Shown: positions 1-9,008, counted from the stretch's first letter. The stretch: DNA of 64,000 nucleotides from Sutcliffiella sp. FSL R7-0096 (GCF_038595065.1 NZ_CP152003.1:2460001-2524000); one strand, 5' to 3'. The notes: a model not told the origin generated them from the sequence alone. Program-made: numbers and translations.

Positions 1-227
1 GGGTATGCTGACACTCCCTCGGAAGCTACTCCATGATCTGCAGCAAATACAATGATTCCTGCTGGTGATACCTCAGGAAAATCCTCCTCGGTAATCTGCG
101 CAAGCTGGATGGCGATTTCCTCCACAGCCCCTAAACTTCCTTGAGGCTTGGTCAAGGTGTTTAAATACGCCTCCATCTTCCCCCCTTGCATCAGGTTGAT
201 AGGCTTTATATTATAGACTTTCCCCAT
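1..227 (-). CDS. cobT: Nicotinate-nucleotide--dimethylbenzimidazole phosphoribosyltransferase, N-terminal part (cut by window edge)
   Basis: The first 75 or so residues read [10 protein letters not shown]... and contain TKPQGSLG and FAADHGV, both typical of the CobT N-terminus. CobT activates the lower-ligand base (forms alpha-ribazole phosphate) in the nucleotide-loop stage of cobalamin synthesis, in the cytoplasm. The ATG at 227 has AAAGGAGG about 12 nt upstream, inside the end of cobQ, so the two genes overlap by 17 bp and are probably translationally coupled. The gene continues past base 1. It is the fourth gene of the cobO-cbiA-cobQ-cobT run under the B12 riboswitch. Confidence 0.88.
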   Translation of the reverse strand, partial: MGKVYNIKPINLMQGGKMEAYLNTLTKPQGSLGAVEEIAIQLAQITEEDFPEVSPAGIIVFAADHGVASEGVSAY

Positions 228-1752
228 ACGCTTCCCCTGCCTCCTTTTTGCTTAACAACTGAAATTCAAGCATCCTTTCCTTAATCCTTTCCATAGAAAG
301 ATGCTTGCTCACAACATCTGCCAATCTATCAAATGACTCTTCTCTTTTTCTATCAAAAGAGAGCCTGTTAGTAATGGGAGAAAGGCCTTTTTTTCGTCGT
401 AATGTGTTCAACAATTCCTCTCTGAAACCGTCATTATGGAAGATCCCGTGGAAGTATGTACCTATAATATTGTCAATTTGCACCCCATCTGTTCGGTCTG
501 CTAACACGACAAACGGCATGACGTCTTCTCCGTCATGGGCTCTAGATACTCCCATGTGGATTTCATAACCCTTTATAGAAAAGTGTTTCCCCTCAAAGGC
601 CAGCATTCCCTCGGAAAGAACGGTTTTCTTTTCCTCTGCCATGTGCGTTTTCATTGGGATGAGCCCAAGACCGGAAACCACTTTTAACGAAGATTCCACC
701 TCATACTCGTCCACAACTACTTCTCCAAGCATTTGATAGCCACCGCAAATCCCGATTACTTGTGTCCTATGTTCTGCCAGAGTCTGTATCCGGTTCCCAA
801 GTCCACTTTCATGCAAAAATAGTAGATCACTTAACGTATTTTTGCTACCAGGGAGGATGACCAAGTCCGGTTTTCCGAGTTCTTCCGCCTTTTGCACATA
901 CCTCACATGGCAATCCTCCTCGGAAAAAAGTGGATCCATATCGGTGAAGTTTGAGATATATGGGAAGCGGATCACCGCGATATCCAAATCTTTCGTCTCA
1001 TCTATAATTTTGGAAAAGCTATCAAGGACGACAGAGTCCTCGGCTTCAATATGTAAACCAGTTACAAAAGGGATCACACCTAATACCGGAACGCCGGTAT
1101 ATACTTCAAACCATTCCAGCCCAGGTTCGAGGAGGGATACATCCCCCCTGAATTTATTGATGACAACGCCGATGACCCTTTTACGATCGTCCTCTTCTAA
1201 CAACTGCAATGTTCCGACAAGACTTGCAAATACACCCCCTTTTTCAATGTCCCCTACAAGAATGACCGGTGCATTGGTCAACCTGGCAATACGCATGTTC
1301 ACAAGCTCCCGATCATTGAGGTTCACTTCAGCTGGGCTCCCCGCCCCTTCTATCACGATGATCTCGTATTCCCTTTGAAGGCGAAAATAGCTCTCCGTTA
1401 TTACTTGTAGACCCTTCTCGTAGAAATCTTGTCGATAAACACCCGCCTTCATGTTTCGCAAAGGCTTTCCATTTACTACAATTTGAGATTGATAGTCGCC
1501 GGTAGGCTTGATCAAAATGGGATTCATGTCGGTGGTGGCCACCACACCAGCAGCTTCCGCCTGGACACCCTGTGCCCTGCCTATTTCTTTCCCATCTTTG
1601 GTTATATAGGAGTTAAGCGCCATGTTTTGTGATTTGAAGGGTGCGGTTTTATGACCTTCTCTCGCAAATATCCTGCATAATGCCGTTACCACAGCACTTT
1701 TTCCCGCATCAGAATGCGTTCCTTGGATCATCAGTGGCGTACCTTTAAACAT
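211..1752 (-). CDS. cobQ: Cobyric acid synthase
   Basis: A 513-residue protein with the two-domain CobQ/CbiP layout: an N-terminal dethiobiotin-synthetase-like ATPase ([15 protein letters not shown] near residue 11) and a C-terminal type 1 glutamine amidotransferase domain with the nucleophile in GICGGYQML and the His in [12 protein letters not shown]. It catalyses ATP- and glutamine-dependent amidation of the corrin side chains at b, d, e and g. Length is normal for the family. Its start overlaps the end of cbiA by 8 bp and its end overlaps cobT, which points to one transcript. Confidence 0.95.
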   Translation of the reverse strand: MFKGTPLMIQGTHSDAGKSAVVTALCRIFAREGHKTAPFKSQNMALNSYITKDGKEIGRAQGVQAEAAGVVATTDMNPILIKPTGDYQSQIVVNGKPLRNMKAGVYRQDFYEKGLQVITESYFRLQREYEIIVIEGAGSPAEVNLNDRELVNMRIARLTNAPVILVGDIEKGGVFASLVGTLQLLEEDDRKRVIGVVINKFRGDVSLLEPGLEWFEVYTGVPVLGVIPFVTGLHIEAEDSVVLDSFSKIIDETKDLDIAVIRFPYISNFTDMDPLFSEEDCHVRYVQKAEELGKPDLVILPGSKNTLSDLLFLHESGLGNRIQTLAEHRTQVIGICGGYQMLGEVVVDEYEVESSLKVVSGLGLIPMKTHMAEEKKTVLSEGMLAFEGKHFSIKGYEIHMGVSRAHDGEDVMPFVVLADRTDGVQIDNIIGTYFHGIFHNDGFREELLNTLRRKKGLSPITNRLSFDRKREESFDRLADVVSKHLSMERIKERMLEFQLLSKKEAGEAYGESL

Positions 1753-3127
1753 GAAGTTTTACCTCCAGACACCTTTGAATCCAGTTCTCCACCATCCCTG
1801 GGTTGGAGGCAAAATGAATATGCGTATAACCAGCAACAAGGTTTTTGCTAATATACCCATCTGTCCCTTTTCCTTTCATCCCTTTTGTTTCAAAAGCGGC
1901 CGTCAGCTCTGTTTCATGATGGAAGGTGGAATAGTGGAACTCATGGCCCCTCGCCACCTCTCCCTCCTTCAAGAGAAAATTCCCATTTAGACCTTTGACA
2001 TCCCTGTATCCAAGAGCGGCGAGCCTAGGTTGCATTTGCACGATACCTGGAATGACCCCAACCATGGGATAAGTTTCTCCGCCCACTGTCACAAGTTCCT
2101 TGCATAAATACATATAGCCTCCACATTCCGCAAAGGTTGGGATCCCCCTTTTCACGACAGCCTGATAGATGCTATCCATGCTTTTTGCATTAAAAGAGAG
2201 CCTCGGTGCAAATTCCTCCGGAAAACCTCCACCAAGATATAAACCGTCCACATCATGTGGGACCTCCTCATTTTCCAAGGGAGAGAAGAAGATTAACTCT
2301 GCCCCTCTCATTTGCAGAAGCTCCAAGTTCTCTTCGTAATAAAAATGAAAGGCAGGGTCATAGGCGACAGCTATACGGACCCTTTTGTTGGGATATGTAG
2401 TAAAAATGGAAGGTTCATTCTGAGTTGGAATCTCGAAAGCTTCTTCAGCCAATTCATATAAGCGTTCCACATCCACGGTACTTGCAACACGCTCACCCAA
2501 TCCATTAAAAAACCCATCAAGCTCTCCACGTTCAATGGATGGAACAAGCCCTAAATGTCGCTCTGGCATCTCGAATTCAGACTCCCTTGTCATATAACCA
2601 ATAACAGGGATATTACATTCCGCTTCGACCGCAGCCTTAATCAAATGAAAATGCCCTTCGCTTCCCACTTTATTCGCTATTACACCAACAATATTCACTT
2701 GCCCTGAAAGGGCCTGATATCCTTTGACCATTGCAGCCGCACTCCTTGCCATGCCGGAGCAATCCACCACAAGCACCACAGGACTGCCGGTGAGGATGCT
2801 TATTTCTGCACTGCTTCCTTCATCAGAAAGCGGATCTTTCCCATCATAGAAGCCCATCACCCCTTCTATGATGGAAATATCGGCACCCTCACTTCCACGA
2901 ACCAAAACTTCTCTCACACAATCTGGTGAAAGCATCCAACTATCCAGATTCCGCGACTTCCTTCCTGTTACCGCTGTATGGTAAGAGGTGTCGATATAAT
3001 CCGGACCGCATTTAAAACCCTGGACACAAAGACCCTTTCTTCGCATCGCTGCCATCAAACCAATTGTAATGGTTGTCTTCCCTACTCCGCTGCCTGTTCC
3101 CGCTATCAGAATCCTTCTTTTCCCCAT
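1745..3127 (-). CDS. cbiA: Cobyrinic acid a,c-diamide synthase
   Basis: A 460-residue CobB/CbiA protein. The P-loop GTGSGVGKTTITIGL lies near residue 10, followed by CGPDYIDTSYH, a hallmark of the family. The C-terminal amidotransferase domain has the Cys in TFAECGGYMYL and a His in GYTHIHFASN. It amidates side chains a and c of cobyrinate using glutamine. It lies 21 bp downstream of cobO and overlaps cobQ by 8 bp. CbiA versus CobB naming depends on whether the pathway is the anaerobic one; other Bacillaceae carry the anaerobic route, so cbiA is preferred. Confidence 0.94.
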   Translation of the reverse strand: MGKRRILIAGTGSGVGKTTITIGLMAAMRRKGLCVQGFKCGPDYIDTSYHTAVTGRKSRNLDSWMLSPDCVREVLVRGSEGADISIIEGVMGFYDGKDPLSDEGSSAEISILTGSPVVLVVDCSGMARSAAAMVKGYQALSGQVNIVGVIANKVGSEGHFHLIKAAVEAECNIPVIGYMTRESEFEMPERHLGLVPSIERGELDGFFNGLGERVASTVDVERLYELAEEAFEIPTQNEPSIFTTYPNKRVRIAVAYDPAFHFYYEENLELLQMRGAELIFFSPLENEEVPHDVDGLYLGGGFPEEFAPRLSFNAKSMDSIYQAVVKRGIPTFAECGGYMYLCKELVTVGGETYPMVGVIPGIVQMQPRLAALGYRDVKGLNGNFLLKEGEVARGHEFHYSTFHHETELTAAFETKGMKGKGTDGYISKNLVAGYTHIHFASNPGMVENWIQRCLEVKLHV

Positions 3128-3148
3128 TCTTCTCTCACCACCGTCTTC

Positions 3149-3697
3149 TTAAAATTCCACACCTTTAACTGCCGGGATTCCCTTATCGTAATAATGCTTT
3201 TCCGCATGTACGACCGATACCAGATCAGCTGCCGCTTGGACTTGATCAGGTGCGTCTCTTCCGGTTATGACAAGGTGAACGTGCTCAGGCTTATTCCTGA
3301 TAAGTTCTAAGACCTCTGTCAATGGTAGGACATCATCAACTGGAAAACTCTGAATGGATAAAGCGTTATTCAATTCATCCAAGACAACTATGTCGTAGTC
3401 CCCACTCATGACAGCGTCTTTTGCTTTTGGCCAACCGATGCGGAGCGCTTCACGATGCTCCTCTGGAGTCTTTGTCCAGGTGAATCCTATTCCCAGTTGT
3501 TTTATCTCTACTCCTAGTTTACTCAGGGAAATCTGTTCGCCGTATGTGCGCTCAGGGGATTTGATGAACTGATAGATCTTCACCTTCATCCCCCTGCCTA
3601 CCGCTCGAACTGCCAAACCTATTGCCGACGTTGTTTTGCCTTTGCCATCTCCGGTGTACACTAGTGTCAAGCCCCTTTGTTTTGTTTTCCGATTCAT
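3149..3697 (-). CDS. cobO: Cob(I)yrinic acid a,c-diamide adenosyltransferase (CobO/BtuR type)
   Basis: P-loop protein of about 182 residues with YTGDGKGKTTSAIGLAVRA near the N-terminus and VLDELNNAL in the Walker B region, as in the CobA/CobO/BtuR family. It transfers the 5'-deoxyadenosyl group of ATP to cob(I)alamin or corrinoid precursors. An ATG exists at 3703, but AGGAGG sits directly before it; the ATG at 3697 has a 7-nt spacing and is preferred. It is the first gene after the riboswitch-controlled terminator. Confidence 0.92.
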   Translation of the reverse strand: MNRKTKQRGLTLVYTGDGKGKTTSAIGLAVRAVGRGMKVKIYQFIKSPERTYGEQISLSKLGVEIKQLGIGFTWTKTPEEHREALRIGWPKAKDAVMSGDYDIVVLDELNNALSIQSFPVDDVLPLTEVLELIRNKPEHVHLVITGRDAPDQVQAAADLVSVVHAEKHYYDKGIPAVKGVEF

Positions 3698-3721
3698 AAC
3701 CATACCTCCTGTTTTTTTGCA

Positions 3722-3758
3722 TAAAAAAACGCCTTTCTGCTAGATGCAAAAAGACGTT
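3722..3758 (-). terminator. Intrinsic terminator between B12 riboswitch and cobO
   Basis: On the minus strand a 13-bp stem with G-U pairs (AACGTCTTTTTGC / GCAGAAAGGCGTT, loop of 5) is followed by a run of seven T. It ends about 25 bases before the cobO start and lies downstream of the riboswitch aptamer, so it is the likely expression platform: bound adenosylcobalamin would favour this hairpin and stop transcription. Confidence 0.82.
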
Positions 3759-3883
3759 TAAAGGTCCATCCAATCCAGATACTCTTTTAAAACTCTTCCA
3801 CGAGGACTCGCTTTAAATTTGAAAACTGGAGAAAAATAAATGAATGTCACTTTAAGCATTCTTTCCTCGCAGAATCCTTAAAA

Positions 3884-4053
3884 ACAAATAGGCAGGTCTC
3901 CTGACTTACGTTTCAAGCACATCACCGACCCTTCCCATGCTGTTGCACAGTGGATAATCTCGGCAATATTCAACGCTTACAGTGGCGGGGTCCGTGCTGG
4001 ATTTTCACCAGCTTCCCTTTTAACCTTTCTTCACAAAGGCACCTAAATGTTGT
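3884..4053 (-). promoter_or_regulatory. Cobalamin (AdoCbl) riboswitch aptamer
   Basis: Read on the minus strand the segment shows GGGAAGCTGGTGAAAATCC, then CCGCCACTGTAAGCG (the B12 box) and later GTCAGGAGACCTGCC, the conserved core of the cobalamin riboswitch. The ends AACATTTAGG and CCTATTTGTT can form the closing P1 stem. It lies upstream of cobO-cbiA-cobQ-cobT with a terminator between, so it should turn the biosynthetic operon off when adenosylcobalamin is abundant. Confidence 0.94.
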
Positions 4054-4329
4054 ATTGTATCAATCAATTATGAAATTTTATATTATTGCATTTACACTAT
4101 ACAAGCTTAAATTAACAACGCATTTATTGTAGCCTATTTTCTTTCGAATGTCTTTAGAAAATTTTGCGGCTTTTGAAAAAAGTTTAATAAATCAATAAAA
4201 TGTCCTCTCACCAAAAAGGATTTGCAAAGGTATGTTAGCGGTGCTTTTTATGTTTTAGAAAATTTAATATGACTGACAAAAATTATTATCTATGTCTATA
4301 TGAAACCTTAAATACAATATTTCTCTCCA

Positions 4330-5061
4330 TTATTTTAATGTTTTCTCAGATTTTTTTACGAGAGCTTTTTCCGATACTTTAAGGTTGCTGCTATACTCGA
4401 TAAACTCAATTTCACATCCAGGACCAATCTCTACTGAATTCCCACGAACAACTCTCGCCCTGGTATATTCTAGCTTAACCACATCACCTTCAATGATATT
4501 TGCATGTAATTCTCTACGCAAAGCTTTAATTAACTTATCCAAATGAAGAATAGGCTGCCGATTTCTTGATACAGTAATAACTTCTCCTCCGATTTCCTTC
4601 ACAGTTGATTTCCCATGTAACGATATTTCAACGTGATCTGCATTTAGTAAACCATCGATAGTAAAGGCTCCATTTAGCTCTGCTTTCTCTACTTCACAAT
4701 CCCCAGCTACTTTGATTATTCCATCGAGGAGAATGTCGTCGCCTTTTATTGTTTTTTTCACTCGTGTGTGCCCCTTAATTTCCATTTTACGAAAAAATGC
4801 TGTTCCGTCTATCGTTAAATCCCCATGGATCTCCATCACCTCTGAAGAAAAATTCCCCTGTACCTTTGTACTTCCATTGATTGCAGCGTGGTGGGCCGTG
4901 ATATTACCATTTATTTTTGCTGATCCATTACACTCAAAATTTTTACATTCCACATCTCCATGTAATGCTCCATGTCCGTTGATTTCAACCTTTATGAAAG
5001 ATCCACCAGCAGATTCACTATGACCAGAAAGAATTAAGTCCCCTTTTGCTTTTAGAACCAT
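4330..5061 (-). CDS. bacF: Bactofilin-family protein (YhbF/BacF-like)
   Basis: A 243-residue protein built of short repeating units around G-D-(V/I), such as LHGDVECKNFECNGSAKING and VQGNFSSEVMEIHGD, the right-handed beta-helix pattern of the bactofilin (DUF583) core. Bactofilins polymerise without nucleotide into filaments; the Bacillus subtilis pair BacE/BacF is linked to flagellar assembly. It follows bacE by 15 bp and yhbD, the same order as yhbD-yhbE-yhbF in B. subtilis. The name rests on this synteny as well as sequence. Confidence 0.85.
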   Translation of the reverse strand: MVLKAKGDLILSGHSESAGGSFIKVEINGHGALHGDVECKNFECNGSAKINGNITAHHAAINGSTKVQGNFSSEVMEIHGDLTIDGTAFFRKMEIKGHTRVKKTIKGDDILLDGIIKVAGDCEVEKAELNGAFTIDGLLNADHVEISLHGKSTVKEIGGEVITVSRNRQPILHLDKLIKALRRELHANIIEGDVVKLEYTRARVVRGNSVEIGPGCEIEFIEYSSNLKVSEKALVKKSEKTLK

Positions 5062-5076
5062 AATAATACCCTCCCA

Positions 5077-5736
5077 TTATTTAATTTGACTAATCTGTAC
5101 TATGTTTTTCGAGTTTTTAACTTTATTTGTAAAGGAAGATCTATATTCTACTTTCTCAATATGACATTTCACACCTAGTACAATCTTATTTCCTCTAACT
5201 ATTTTTGCTTTAGTATGTTCTAGATAAATGTCATCTCCTTCTATTAACTCTGCTTCTAGTGTGTAAGATTGTTTCAAGAAACTTCTACTTTTGATTACTA
5301 TCTTCTCACCACCAATCTCACCGACCTTACTAGGAGCAACTTGTAAATTCACCTGCAAATCACCAACATTCAACAACCCAGTGATATTAAATCCCCCTTT
5401 AAGGTTCATTTTTTCTAGCTCTACATTTCCAGTACTATTGAGAAACCCTCTCATATCAAGGGTATTTGCTTTCATCGACTTCCTAACCTTTAGCTCACCA
5501 ATGACTTTTATTCTATTACTATTTAATTCTTCATCTATACTTAGTTTCCCAGTTACATGCACCTGCTCCATTGACGCCTTTCCGTTTATACAATACTCCC
5601 CAATAATCTTTGTTTCTTGGCAACGAACATCTTCAAAGATTTCCCCTTGACCTATAACTTTTATTTTTTCGTATTCTCCACCAGGATAGCTTCCTTCTCC
5701 TATAACCTTTAAGTTTTTATTTGTTTCCTTTATCAT
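5077..5736 (-). CDS. bacE: Bactofilin-family protein (YhbE/BacE-like)
   Basis: A 219-residue paralogue of the next gene with the same repeated pattern (GQGEIFEDVRCQETKIIGEY, MRGFLNSTGNVELEKMNLKG). It ends with a similar tail (IVRGNKIVLGVKCHIEKVEYRS) that matches the tail of the bacF product in form. Its ATG directly abuts the yhbD stop (TAAATG), with a G-rich Shine-Dalgarno inside yhbD. Polymer-forming cytoskeletal protein; probably co-assembles with BacF. Confidence 0.85.
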   Translation of the reverse strand: MIKETNKNLKVIGEGSYPGGEYEKIKVIGQGEIFEDVRCQETKIIGEYCINGKASMEQVHVTGKLSIDEELNSNRIKVIGELKVRKSMKANTLDMRGFLNSTGNVELEKMNLKGGFNITGLLNVGDLQVNLQVAPSKVGEIGGEKIVIKSRSFLKQSYTLEAELIEGDDIYLEHTKAKIVRGNKIVLGVKCHIEKVEYRSSFTNKVKNSKNIVQISQIK

Positions 5737-6372
5737 TTAAAAACCCCCTGTTACTAAAATATTCAATAGTTCATCTACTTCTGTATCAATATCCAATGAT
5801 ACAGCCACTTTTGTTTTTTCATCTACGTAGAAATCATCAGGATTGGAAACAAGCAACACTGTTACAACTCCCATTTTTCTAAACACCACTAATGAAGCAC
5901 GTCTTTCCTCTAGCTTCGGAAAGTGGTCATGTAATGTTTGTATGATTTGCTTTCCTTCTTCCCATCCGATCTCTCCCGTCTCCAATGATTTATCTAAAAG
6001 ATACAAATATAGGGAACTTTGAAAGGAAACCATATCCAATTCACGGAATTGTTCTTCATAAATAGCTACAGCATTTGACGAAACAATGTTTCTCTCTAAA
6101 ATCTCCTTCCTTGATATGTTAACCTCCTTCTTCTTTGGAGATAATGCATTTGCTAATTCATCCAGTGATAAATTGTCCTTTAACTCTTTGATTCTGTTAA
6201 TTCTTTCAATCATTTTCTCTCTTGGAAAAAACGTTTCTTGCCCTGTAAATGTCGATTTTCTTATAAACCAATCGTCCGGTATTAACTTTTTTCTCTTCCA
6301 GCGATAGAGCTGTCCGTAAGTAATGTCCGTTTGCTCTAACAAGTCTTTTTTAGAGATTAATTCTTCATCCAT
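5737..6372 (-). CDS. yhbD: YhbD-like DUF4004 / MerR-like regulator
   Basis: The N-terminus (residues 5-50: LISKKDLLEQTDITYGQLYRWKRK, then FFPREKMIERINRIKEL) is a MerR-type winged-helix DNA-binding segment; the rest matches the YhbD/DUF4004 pattern, ending in a hydrophobic strand-rich domain. A GTG at 6381 overlaps the Shine-Dalgarno; the ATG at 6372 with AAGGAG eight bases upstream is preferred. It precedes bacE and bacF as in B. subtilis. A perfect inverted repeat lies upstream and may be its operator. Confidence 0.8.
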   Translation of the reverse strand: MDEELISKKDLLEQTDITYGQLYRWKRKKLIPDDWFIRKSTFTGQETFFPREKMIERINRIKELKDNLSLDELANALSPKKKEVNISRKEILERNIVSSNAVAIYEEQFRELDMVSFQSSLYLYLLDKSLETGEIGWEEGKQIIQTLHDHFPKLEERRASLVVFRKMGVVTVLLVSNPDDFYVDEKTKVAVSLDIDTEVDELLNILVTGGF

Positions 6373-6394
6373 TGTCTTCACTCCTTAAACGTAA

Positions 6395-6414
6395 TGTAAC
6401 ATAACACTGTTACA
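6395..6414 (-). promoter_or_regulatory. Perfect inverted repeat upstream of yhbD
   Basis: TGTAACA-6-TGTTACA, a perfect 7-6-7 palindrome 23 bases upstream of the yhbD start. MerR-like proteins bind such dyads between promoter elements, so autoregulation by YhbD is a reasonable inference, not shown. Confidence 0.5.
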
Positions 6415-6488
6415 CTGTAAAGATATAATCTTGTGATATTTTTCAATACCTTATTCACATGAAGCACCTGCTTAATATGAGTAATTCA

Positions 6489-6553
6489 CAACAATCTGGC
6501 CTCAAAATGAAAAAGAGCGCTAATCCATGTAAGAGGATAGCGCCCGATTGTTG
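6489..6553. repeat. Dispersed palindromic repeat, short form (copy 1, left end of the array)
   Basis: Outer arms CAACAATC (6489-6496) and GATTGTTG (6546-6553) enclose the inner hairpin GAGCGCTAATCC / GGATAGCGCC. On the minus strand the inner hairpin is followed by TTTTTC, so it could also terminate the dinB transcript. It marks the junction between core genome (yhbD promoter) and the accessory array. Confidence 0.85.
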
Positions 6554-6722
6554 GACTATGAAACATACCAAAGGTCCCACTGTGAGTAAGTTCTAATTTA
6601 TTTGCGTAACACATCTGTTTTGCCATCTTAAGTAGGGAAATCTAACGATCCACCATTGAGAAAGAAAATGGATACAACACCGTTAATATACTTGGTGAGA
6701 AAGGTTGCTGAAAGTTGACCCT

Positions 6723-7220
6723 TCAAGACCAATCAACGCCATCCCATGAGGATTGCAACTTTCGCAACAGAACAATTTGTCCGAGATGATACGTATCGTG
6801 CATCATGATATTGCTGAGTAAACGTTCAGTAGAGTATCTGTTCGCGGTATATGGAGCTTTTAACTTTTCATCGTCAAGGTTCGCTATGACCGTTTTTAAA
6901 TTATTCATGACTTCATCAAAGTGTTGTACTGTCTGCGCCCACCCAATTTCGTCTTCTGGATCCCCCGGATTCCCAAAGGTTTTTTCATTGTCTTCTGCCC
7001 TATGTGGATTCTCTGTGCCCTTAATTCGGTGGATTACGTCTTCATTCCAAAATATCAAGTGGTTGACAATTTGCCATATCGAATTGCTGATTCCAGAACT
7101 AGTCCATGCTGCCTCTGCTGGAGTGACTCCATGAAGCGCCTGATTCATTGATGCAAACCAATCATTCTCATGGTAATGCATGTCTAGTTGTTCTAAAAAC
7201 ACTTTGGTTACAACTTGCAT
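6723..7220 (-). CDS. DinB family protein
   Basis: A 165-residue four-helix-bundle protein of the DinB/DUF664 superfamily. The three metal-binding histidines of the family are visible: H54 in VNHLIFWNE, and H141 and H145 in MHDTYHLGQI. DinB-fold proteins in bacilli include thiol-transferases and proteins of unknown substrate; the exact reaction cannot be read. First gene of the accessory array, followed on its 3' side by repeat copy 1. Confidence 0.82.
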   Translation of the reverse strand: MQVVTKVFLEQLDMHYHENDWFASMNQALHGVTPAEAAWTSSGISNSIWQIVNHLIFWNEDVIHRIKGTENPHRAEDNEKTFGNPGDPEDEIGWAQTVQHFDEVMNNLKTVIANLDDEKLKAPYTANRYSTERLLSNIMMHDTYHLGQIVLLRKLQSSWDGVDWS

Positions 7221-7392
7221 CCTACCAATCCCCTAACTGTTTAGAATAAACTTTCATTAAAGTCTGCTTTCGTAAACTTTGTTTCTTTTCCATATTTCTA
7301 TATGTACCTGAAAATTCCTCAAAACAACGTTTACTTTGACTTATTCGACTCATCCAGCCTTAATTCCTTCATACTGACAAAAAAGCACCCCA

Positions 7393-7422
7393 TTGACAGA
7401 CAATCTATCTGTCTACTAAAAT
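7393..7422 (+). promoter_or_regulatory. Promoter-like site with TetR-type palindrome, no intact gene attached
   Basis: TTGACA (7393-7398), 18-bp gap, TAAAAT (7417-7422) on the plus strand, with the dyad GACAGA-7-TCTGTC (7395-7413) overlapping the -35. Dyads of this kind control TetR/QacR-type regulators in bacilli. No regulator follows; the 7221-7857 gap otherwise holds a reversed repeat and a short gene remnant, so this is probably what is left of a deleted cassette. Confidence 0.4.
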
Positions 7423-7496
7423 GATTTAATTTGAAACGACAGCTTGCTATTCGGCCATGCTTTCGATAATAAATAATATCCACCAACCTACATTTA

Positions 7497-7527
7497 GGGC
7501 GCGATCCTTTATCAAGGTTCAGCGCTC
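7497..7527. repeat. Dispersed repeat hairpin in inverted orientation (copy 2)
   Basis: GGGCGCGATCC, 8-base loop, GGTTCAGCGCTC. The extra base that breaks the stem symmetry lies in the right arm, so this copy is reversed relative to all other copies in the window. It sits with plus-strand remnants, as if the unit it belongs to had been inserted backwards. Confidence 0.65.
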
Positions 7528-7539
7528 ATTACCAAAGCT

Positions 7540-7698
7540 TTGAATCACGAACCAATTCTCCTAAGCAAAGAAGGTTATGTAAACTATCATCACCTAAACG
7601 TGAATAACTATCACAATACGTTTAAAACTTGGAAAATTACCTTTATTGCTTCAATTTTCTTAAATAGAGTAAAAAAATGGCGGGAAAATAACAGATAA
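7540..7698 (+). pseudogene. Short plus-strand gene remnant
   Basis: An open frame of 52 codons without a clear start or Shine-Dalgarno reads LNHEPILLSKEGYVNYHHLN... and ends WRENNR-stop. Composition looks coding-like and a short inverted repeat follows. It may be the 3' end of a deleted gene that used the promoter at 7393. The protein is not recognised. Confidence 0.3.
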
Positions 7699-7857
7699 AT
7701 CAAATGCTACTTAGTGATAGTTAGAATTCTAATCAAATCACTGTAAGTTTTCTCCGTTAAGTATAAAACAAACAGCCATTCTATAGAGAACGGTTGGACT
7801 AGTTATATTCTTTTATAAATTAGTAAGCGAAATTGATTTCAGCATCAATTTGATGGA

Positions 7858-8337
7858 TTACCGCCAATAAGGTTGTTCCATCTCAGTAACTATACCTGAA
7901 CGAGGATGCACTAAAAAGTACCTTCCATCCCCTTCAAAATGGTAATCCCCATAACGAATAAAGAACCGCGTATCATCCGTATATATAGGTACAGTATCTC
8001 TGTACCTTTCTTCATTATGTACAACAATATTAGATACGTCATACCTACTTTCAAAAACCAATTGTTTAGCCTGTTCAAAAGTGTAGGTCGGTCTGAAAAA
8101 AATAAAGAATAATAAAGGAATAAAAAAGAATATAACTAAAGATGGCTTTGTCCATTTACTACTCATTCCCTGTTTCAAAAAATAGTAAGAGATAAAAAAA
8201 CCAGTCGTCATAAACGGAATTAATAAACCTAAATCGAATACACCCCTGTAAAGAGTAAAATTCAAAAATACTAAGATGCAGAATTCCATAATTGTAGCAC
8301 CTAAAATATATAGTATAAACTTTTTGTTCTTCCTCAT
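7858..8337 (-). CDS. Small membrane protein of unknown function
   Basis: A 159-residue protein starting MRKNKKFILYILG with an AAGGAG six bases upstream. Three to four hydrophobic segments fill residues 8-90; the C-terminal 65 residues are soluble and look like a small strand-rich domain (TFEQAKQLVFESRYDVSNIV ... YGDYHFEGDGRYFLVHPRSG). The tail suggests a PepSY-like or lipoprotein-like extracytoplasmic domain, but no family could be assigned. It sits alone between two repeat copies. Confidence 0.6.
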   Translation of the reverse strand: MRKNKKFILYILGATIMEFCILVFLNFTLYRGVFDLGLLIPFMTTGFFISYYFLKQGMSSKWTKPSLVIFFFIPLLFFIFFRPTYTFEQAKQLVFESRYDVSNIVVHNEERYRDTVPIYTDDTRFFIRYGDYHFEGDGRYFLVHPRSGIVTEMEQPYWR

Positions 8338-8387
8338 TTTTATCTCCTTGGTTGATTGTATCTATGTCTAATTAACAGTCCTATAGC

Positions 8388-8496
8388 TTAATACCAATTA
8401 TTTCATAATCTACAAATTCCTACAATAAGATATTTAAGCTTGCCAATATAAAAAAGAGCGCTGACCCTTGTTCCTGGATTGCGCCCGTTTACGGAA
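8388..8496. repeat. Dispersed palindromic repeat, long form (copy 3)
   Basis: Conserved left segment TTAATACCAATTATTTCATA, a variable A/T-rich stretch, then the hairpin GAGCGCTGACCC / GGATTGCGCCC and the right tail GTTTACGGAAG. It lies 3' of the ABM gene. On the minus strand the hairpin is followed by TTTTTTA, so it has terminator character. Confidence 0.85.
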
Positions 8497-8535
8497 GGTG
8501 CTCAACTTTCTCCAACCGTTTGTAAAGTAAAAAAT

Positions 8536-8832
8536 TTACGAAATATCCACTTTTTGAAAGTGCTCAACTGTCGGGAATGGATCATAAAAATGATGGAGCG
8601 CATTTTTCCATTCTTGATATTCTTGTGATTTTCTAAATCCGACTGTATGATCTTCTAAAGTTTCCCAACTCACTAATAATAAATACTTCCCCTCAGCTTC
8701 CAAACAACGCTGTAATTCGTGGGATAAATAGCCTTTCATCGATGAAATAATTATTGATGCCTTACGAAAAGCTTCCTCATATTCCTGTTCCATACCTTTT
8801 TTAACTTGAAGCATGACAGCTTCTAATATCAT
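8536..8832 (-). CDS. Antibiotic-biosynthesis-monooxygenase (ABM)-like protein, copy 1
   Basis: A 98-residue single-domain protein of the dimeric alpha/beta-barrel ABM family: MILEAVMLQVKKGMEQEYEE, then SMKGYLSHELQRC and LLLVSWETLEDHTVGFRKS. Such proteins include quinol/heme-type monooxygenases and stress proteins of unknown substrate. The start has GGGGAG about six bases upstream. An almost identical gene lies at 39217-39513; the duplicated block is bounded by the repeats on both sides. Confidence 0.85.
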   Translation of the reverse strand: MILEAVMLQVKKGMEQEYEEAFRKASIIISSMKGYLSHELQRCLEAEGKYLLLVSWETLEDHTVGFRKSQEYQEWKNALHHFYDPFPTVEHFQKVDIS

Positions 8833-8898
8833 AAAATCTCCCCTTCTATGTCCAATTATAGAATGAATATTTCACTCTATATCTTCTTTTTATGATTT

Positions 8899-8946
8899 AA
8901 AAAGTCGCTCTTCTCTATTCAAGAAATGTGCCTCTTATATGGAATA
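8899..8946. repeat. Divergent repeat copy (copy 4), right boundary of duplicated unit A
   Basis: GTCGCTCTTCTCTATTCAAG then AAATGTGCCTCTTATATGGA: the TTCAAGAA-type variant of the hairpin with a degenerate right arm. Identity with the second copy of the ABM unit stops inside this hairpin, at 8928. Confidence 0.6.
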
Positions 8947-9008
8947 AGCTCCTTTGGAGAATTGCTTTACCTTATCTTTGATAGTCTCTAAAGTATCATT
9001 CAAAATTT

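Noticed and set aside
842-1378. 178-codon plus-strand ORF inside cobQ
   Set aside because: Shadow of cobQ; Ser/Pro/Thr-rich artefact of the reverse strand.
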